A stretch of DNA of 52,195 nucleotides from a virus, in the IMG/VR virus record IMGVR_UViG_3300017917_003289, positions 1 to 52,195 of that record; one strand, given 5' to 3'. The stretch's first letter is position 1. Every line of letters begins with the position of its first letter. Both the position numbers and the translations under genes were made by a program. Of the stretch, positions 49,113-52,195 are shown piece by piece. The notes under the pieces were generated by a model that was not told the DNA's origin, did no database searches, and saw only the letters and a program-made list of their open reading frames with translations.

Positions 49113-49474
49113 CACAAAATCCTCATAAGTCGGTGAAGCACGGCGTGCTCCTGGGCCACGACCAACTCGTGCGTTGACGAACCCATCTTGGCCACGGTCT
49201 CGCAATAGTCGACCAGCACCAAGTGCAGTACCTCGTGCGTGGCCAGCCGCTCCGGGTCCCACAACAGTCCGAAGTCCCCTTCAACCTGCTTTGTCAAGCG
49301 GATGCACGCCGTATGCGCCACTACGTTGTATTGGGTCTGCGCGGTGACGCGGTCTCCGATCTGCTCGTGCGTAATCATCAGGTGCCACTCGTGCAATCCG
49401 AACTTGTCTACGAGCTCCAGCACCCGAGCCTTGAACTTGGCGAAGTCTTTATCGGTGAATATCTTGGTCTTCAT
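49112..49474 (-). CDS. HExxH zincin-like protein, 120 residues
   Basis: ATHEVLHLVLVDYCETVAKM contains the zinc motif HEVLH (80-84), with a downstream Glu in VAQEHAVLH (E109) that could complete the site. The N-terminus is a helix plus strand (LVDKFGLHEWHLMI, then VTAQTQYNVVAHTACIRLTK), as in small phage-encoded minimal zincins. It may be a protease removing a host or phage protein, or a SprT-like DNA-protein crosslink protease; both are inference. GGAGG precedes the ATG. Confidence 0.7.
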   Translation of the reverse strand: MKTKIFTDKDFAKFKARVLELVDKFGLHEWHLMITHEQIGDRVTAQTQYNVVAHTACIRLTKQVEGDFGLLWDPERLATHEVLHLVLVDYCETVAKMGSSTHELVVAQEHAVLHRLMRIL

Positions 49475-49846
49475 TTACTTGCCCTCCAGCAGCATCGAGG
49501 CGACCTGCGCGGTGAAGTGCCCCTGCAGCTCCTCGAGGTCCTTGGCGATCAGAATCTCGCTGCCGCACTTGAACACGAAGCCGTTGGCCACCTTGTCGAC
49601 CTCGACGTGAATCCTGGGCGCCGGGCGAAAGCCCGCAGCGCCTGTGATGTGGTTCTGCAAGCCATGCGCCGAGACGGCCAGCACGGACCCCGGGTACGCG
49701 TTCGTGGCCAAGCTCATCTGCGCGTTCTGCTTCCGCTGCATGTCTGCCTGAGACATACCCTGCGCGCCCAGCGGGTCGTTTCCGTACGGGCTGCCCATGA
49801 GCCCTGATGAGACAGCGCCCTGCGCTGCGAGGTTGTCGTCAATCAT
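49475..49846 (-). CDS. Hypothetical protein, 123 residues
   Basis: ATG 49846 has GGAG upstream and is chosen over longer frames. The first half is a disordered Gly/Ser/Gln/Met-rich segment (SSGLMGSPYGNDPLGAQGMS). The second is a beta-rich domain with a Cys (VANGFVFKCGSEILIAKDLE) and an acidic Leu-rich helix. It ends DLEELQGHFTAQVASMLLEG. I recognise no family. It is in the replication operon between the zincin and the dATP/dGTP-hydrolase-like gene. Confidence 0.65.
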   Translation of the reverse strand: MIDDNLAAQGAVSSGLMGSPYGNDPLGAQGMSQADMQRKQNAQMSLATNAYPGSVLAVSAHGLQNHITGAAGFRPAPRIHVEVDKVANGFVFKCGSEILIAKDLEELQGHFTAQVASMLLEGK

Positions 49847-50153
49847 CGGTTTTCTCCAGCGAGAGAAGGAACAGCACGCAGCAACCCACGTGCGCCAGGT
49901 GAGAGATGGAAGTTTCAGGATCGCACCGCTCACCGCGTGCATGCGCTGCAAGGTGCCGGAAGGCAGCTGCGAGGTAGCGCGTCTGAGCGTCGTCAACGTA
50001 GCGCCAGTTATCCCGCGCGTACTTCTTCGCGCCGTAATCCAGCACGCGCACAACTTCCTCGACAGCGTCCCACGGGAGGAGCGTGTAGTCTGGTTTGCCT
50101 GTGTCATATTTGCGTCCCTCGGTCGGGTCGTAGTTGGCCTCGTCGGTAGTCAT
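49839..50153 (-). CDS. dATP/dGTP diphosphohydrolase N-terminal domain-like protein
   Basis: This 104-residue helical protein has GRKYDTGKPDYTLLPWDAVE, VLDYGAKKYARDNWRYV and AAAFRHLAAHARGERCDPET followed by SHLAHVGCCVLFLLSL. This matches the domain called dGTP_diPhyd_N in phage dATP/dGTP diphosphohydrolases, a MazG-like helical fold. Here it stands alone. It would alter purine deoxynucleotide pools. The start is an ATG at 50153 with a GGGG stretch before it. It overlaps the exonuclease gene by four bases. Confidence 0.8.
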   Translation of the reverse strand: MTTDEANYDPTEGRKYDTGKPDYTLLPWDAVEEVVRVLDYGAKKYARDNWRYVDDAQTRYLAAAFRHLAAHARGERCDPETSISHLAHVGCCVLFLLSLEKTDD

Positions 50154-50665
50154 GCAGCCCCCATCGCAGTCAGGATGTCTATGGCATGCGTCGCCTGGTC
50201 CTTGGCGTCGTCCAGCGCGTTGTGGTGCACGCCGGCGCGGGCCATCTTGATGTCTGGCCGCAGGCTCTTGAGCGTGCGGTAGCAGCGATCGGCCCAGTAC
50301 GCCCACGGCTGTGCGCCGCTCAGGGCCTTGTACGCGTTGCCCAGGATCACGTTATCGAATGTGGCACCGTTGCCCCACAGGCACGCGTCTTTTGGGTACC
50401 AAGCAGCGAACTCGCCCAAGGCCACGTCGAGCGGGAACGCGCCGGGCCCCTTGAACGCCGAGCGTGCGGCGTCTGACTGCTGCATCCACCACATCACCGT
50501 GGAGACATCCATCTTCAGACCAGCATCCACGCAAGACTGCGGGTCCACGCGCATGTAGAACTCGCGGCCCAGGCCAGTCTTGTCGAACTCGACCGCGCCT
50601 ATTGAGATGATCACGGCGTTGCTGCCGTTGCCCAGGGTTTCCAAATCCACCATCACGTTTTTCAT
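50150..50665 (-). CDS. DnaQ/RNase T-like 3'-5' exonuclease
   Basis: This 171-residue protein starts MKNVMVDLETLGNGSNAVII with DLET (D7, E9, ExoI). It then has LWGNGATFDNVIL (ExoII Asp) and HHNALDDAKDQATHA (ExoIII His-Asp). It matches the Rv2179c-like group of short 3'-5' exoribonucleases found in phages. It may trim RNA or proofread DNA. GAGGAGG lies 7 bases before ATG 50665. Confidence 0.88.
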   Translation of the reverse strand: MKNVMVDLETLGNGSNAVIISIGAVEFDKTGLGREFYMRVDPQSCVDAGLKMDVSTVMWWMQQSDAARSAFKGPGAFPLDVALGEFAAWYPKDACLWGNGATFDNVILGNAYKALSGAQPWAYWADRCYRTLKSLRPDIKMARAGVHHNALDDAKDQATHAIDILTAMGAA

Positions 50666-50686
50666 ATCAGTGCCTCCTCTGCGTTG

Positions 50687-50896
50687 TCAATACACTGGCT
50701 GCGTGCCAGGCGCTCCCGCTTCACCAGCTCCGCTCCCCGCACCCGCGTGAAGGGCCATGTGGGATACGGCATTGACGCGCTCCACTGCGTGTCGCAGTCG
50801 AAGTGCTTCCTCGAAAGCTCGATCAAGTTGGTGGCGCAGGTATCGGTTCTCTGCTCGGACTTGCTCGAGCTCGATCGTGAGTTCTGTTTCATTCAT
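50687..50896 (-). CDS. Small leucine-zipper-like protein, 69 residues
   Basis: The protein starts MNETELTIELEQVRAENRYL. It is a coiled coil of about 45 residues with hydrophobic residues every 7 (LEQVRAENRYLRHQLDRAFE), followed by a Gly/Ala-rich tail. GGGGAG lies 5 bases before ATG 50896. A second frame, 50662-50892, covers the same bases but has no such pattern and is rejected. Similar small coiled-coil proteins are common in phage early regions and have no known function. Confidence 0.7.
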   Translation of the reverse strand: MNETELTIELEQVRAENRYLRHQLDRAFEEALRLRHAVERVNAVSHMALHAGAGSGAGEAGAPGTQPVY

Positions 50897-51165
50897 GGTG
50901 CTCCCCGCTCAGCCTCTTTGCGCAGGCTCGCGTCAATGAGCGCGTCGATGATCACAGCCATGGGTGGCTCCACCCCTTCAAGCCGCACAGGGCGCGACTC
51001 GCCCCACGGGGCCTTGGCCAGCAGCGACACAACGCGGCACCCAGGTGCCAGCAAGTCGTCGATGTCTTCTGCACTGCGCACGAAGGCAAAGCCGTCGCGC
51101 ACAAGGCTCGGCCACATGTCCATGCGGTCAATGCCGCAGGTGTTCCAGCGTTCGTCGTAAGTCAT
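50893..51165 (-). CDS. Hypothetical protein, 90 residues
   Basis: ATG 51165 follows GGAG and overlaps the stop of the preceding gene (ATGA). The protein is mixed alpha/beta: MTYDERWNTCGIDRMDMWPS opens it, with later VRSAEDIDDLLAPGCRVVSL and a C-terminal helix. There is no membrane segment or known motif. It is part of the accessory block upstream of the replication genes. Confidence 0.65.
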   Translation of the reverse strand: MTYDERWNTCGIDRMDMWPSLVRDGFAFVRSAEDIDDLLAPGCRVVSLLAKAPWGESRPVRLEGVEPPMAVIIDALIDASLRKEAERGAP

Positions 51166-51482
51166 AGCATCTCCAGTTTTGCAATCGCCACCATGCGGAC
51201 GACCGCGTCTTGAATGGTCTCGTCGTCTTTGACGATGACGATGTTGGGCACGTGTCGCGAACCCTTGACGACGAAGTTGTCGTCTGGCCTGCGCGTGTCC
51301 ATGCGCAACAGCGTGCCGTTGCTCACTTGAATGATGGACAAGCGTATGGTCTCGCAGTCATGCAGTACTTCATCGCGGCCGCGGTCTGTCGTCAGCCGGG
51401 CTTCCTTGGGCTCGTTACGTCTGCGGGCCATGCGCTCCAGCGCGGGCTCCAGTTTTTCAACAATCCAGTCAGTGAATGCCAT
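51162..51482 (-). CDS. Hypothetical protein, 106 residues
   Basis: AAGGAA precedes ATG 51482. The first 45 residues (MAFTDWIVEKLEPALERMAR) form a basic helix; the remainder (DCETIRLSIIQVSNGTLLRM, then VPNIVIVKDDETIQDAVVRM) is beta/alpha and looks like a small compact domain. I recognise no family. Confidence 0.65.
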   Translation of the reverse strand: MAFTDWIVEKLEPALERMARRRNEPKEARLTTDRGRDEVLHDCETIRLSIIQVSNGTLLRMDTRRPDDNFVVKGSRHVPNIVIVKDDETIQDAVVRMVAIAKLEML

Positions 51483-51505
51483 TGTATGTTCCTTTCAGCG
51501 GTGTG

Positions 51506-51790
51506 TCACTTCTCGTGCTTATTGGGCTTCTTGGACGACACGCCCGTGTTCACGTTCGTCCCGAACTGCTTGTAGGCCAGCACCTGTTGCCTGCGCTTCT
51601 TCGTGCCAGCACCCAGGGCGTACAAATCCACGGGGTCTTTGCCCTTGCTGCGCCTTGCGGCTGTTATCTCGGTCGCACGCTCGCTGTCGGTCTTGCCATC
51701 TTTGCGGGCGCGGAACTGCGGGTCCTGTGCGAATATGCTCGGCTCAGTGCGCATCCACCAGTTGAACGGGCTGCGGGGGTCTTTGCTCAT
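51506..51790 (-). CDS. Hypothetical basic protein, 94 residues
   Basis: ATG 51790 is chosen because GAGGAG lies 7 bases before it, inside the end of the tiny membrane gene. The protein starts MSKDPRSPFNWWMRTEPSIF and is highly basic (ATEITAARRSKGKDPVDLYA and a KKPNKHEK end). It has no membrane segment. DNA or RNA binding is possible from its charge alone. Confidence 0.6.
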   Translation of the reverse strand: MSKDPRSPFNWWMRTEPSIFAQDPQFRARKDGKTDSERATEITAARRSKGKDPVDLYALGAGTKKRRQQVLAYKQFGTNVNTGVSSKKPNKHEK

Positions 51791-51791
51791 T

Positions 51792-51881
51792 TCATTTCTC
51801 CTCGTAGTACCACATCGCGCATTTGACAGCGCACAGAAAGCCAACCCAAAAAGCGATCAAAGCGGTCAGGAAGTAGGTCAT
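51792..51881 (-). CDS. Tiny membrane protein, 29 residues
   Basis: The sequence starts MTYFLTALIAFWVGFLCAVK and ends CAMWYYEEK: one hydrophobic helix (residues 3-19) and a short tail. ATG 51881 has GGAGGG 5 bases upstream and overlaps the preceding gene's stop (ATGA). The next gene's ribosome site lies in its last codons. Ribosome site, overlaps and membrane helix support a real gene. The function is unknown; a role at the inner membrane is plausible. Confidence 0.65.
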   Translation of the reverse strand: MTYFLTALIAFWVGFLCAVKCAMWYYEEK

Positions 51882-52195
51882 GCCTGCCCTCCGTTCTTCT
51901 CGCGCAGCTTGGCTTCGATGGCTTTGCCAAATGTCAGGTATTGCATCGAGTCAACTTGCTTGTGAGTCTCAAAAATTTCCTCATCCGTCAGCCCAACCCA
52001 CGCACTCCGTGCTGATTGCCGCTGTGCTGCCAGTGGCGTAGCCACGTTAGGTGCTGCGGGTGGGGTGGTGTAGAGGGGCGTGCAGTTCTCGCATTCTTGA
52101 TGCGGACTGAACTCAACCTCAGTGTCTCCGAATGGGTGGCACATCCACGCCACCGGCTCCTGCTTCTCTGCTTGCTCGATGGCGGTGCGGAGGGC
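51878..52195 (-). CDS. Phage hypothetical protein, runs off the right edge (C-terminal part of the NinX fusion)
   Basis: The frame is open at the right edge (ALRTAIEQAEKQEPVAWMCH) and ends at 51878, 105 visible residues. It holds two Cys (CENC), TPLYTTPPAAP, and WVGLTDEEI with a C-terminal FGKAIEAKLREKN. These pieces recur in hypothetical proteins of Burkholderiales phages. If the molecule is circular it is the C-terminal part of the protein that begins at 246. The GTG at 52153 is then an internal codon rather than a start. Confidence 0.65.
   Translation of the reverse strand, partial: ALRTAIEQAEKQEPVAWMCHPFGDTEVEFSPHQECENCTPLYTTPPAAPNVATPLAAQRQSARSAWVGLTDEEIFETHKQVDSMQYLTFGKAIEAKLREKNGGQA

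Noticed and set aside
49839-50153. Idea that the phage uses a modified purine (Z) genome because of the dATP/dGTP hydrolase-like gene
   Set aside because: No PurZ-like adenylosuccinate synthetase is present, which is essential for that pathway.
50662-50892. Alternative frame over the leucine-zipper gene
   Set aside because: It is Ser/Arg-rich without fold signals, and the ribosome site fits the ATG of the 69-residue frame better.

Overview
The window reads as one tailed double-stranded DNA phage genome, probably complete and circularly permuted. No bacterial chromosomal gene, integrase, lysogeny repressor, tRNA, insertion sequence or CRISPR array is visible. The gene set suggests podovirus-like morphology: a portal, scaffold and capsid are followed by adaptor proteins, fibres and very large putative internal (ejection) proteins, with no tape-measure, sheath or tail-tube genes. 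The GC-rich coding style and the flavour of several accessory proteins (NinX/DUF2591, the TPLYTTPPA-type protein at the right edge, DUF6682 and DUF6321 proteins) suggest a beta-proteobacterial host such as a Burkholderiales species. That host assignment is inference from remembered family resemblance.

Layout. The minus-strand early region runs from 39192 to the right edge and appears to continue from the left edge up to about 4630: the protein open at position 1 joins in frame to the protein open at 52195. Its left part (1-4630) holds small regulatory or accessory genes: a NinX-like protein, a protein with only sigma-70 region 4, a zinc-ribbon protein, a ribbon-helix-helix candidate repressor, and unknowns. 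Eight copies of a TAATCCC-NN-GGGATTA palindrome are scattered there, with a 705-bp repeat-rich gap that looks like a replication origin. The right part (39192-52195) is the replication module: family A DNA polymerase, primase-polymerase/DUF927 helicase, SNF2-type helicase, RecB/Cas4-like and VRR-NUC nucleases, a DnaQ-like exonuclease, nucleotide pyrophosphohydrolases, an HExxH protein, an HNH protein and small unknowns.

The plus-strand late region (5055-39191) starts after a 424-bp divergent control region. In order it carries: terminase subunits, portal, a small gene flanked by its own promoter and terminator, scaffold, major capsid protein, adaptor/connector proteins, a repeat protein, and a 1419-residue fibre ending in an S74 self-processing chaperone. 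Next come several small secreted or membrane proteins, a lysis cassette (holin candidate, Rz with embedded Rz1, GH19 endolysin), and further tail proteins (propeller-like, fibronectin-III, a second S74 fibre, glycine-rich adhesin, assembly chaperone). It ends with a GNAT-like protein, three putative internal virion proteins (the last 1952 residues with an HEAFH zinc-protease motif) and four tiny lysine-rich proteins.

How it works together (inference): host RNA polymerase reads host-like promoters before the early genes (TTGACA-N17-TACAAT at 1949-1977) and before the late genes (4884-4913). The sigma-region-4 protein and the RHH protein are candidate regulators, and the repeated palindromes are candidate sites for one of them. 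The replication module copies the genome, and the late operon packages DNA, builds the particle and lyses the cell.
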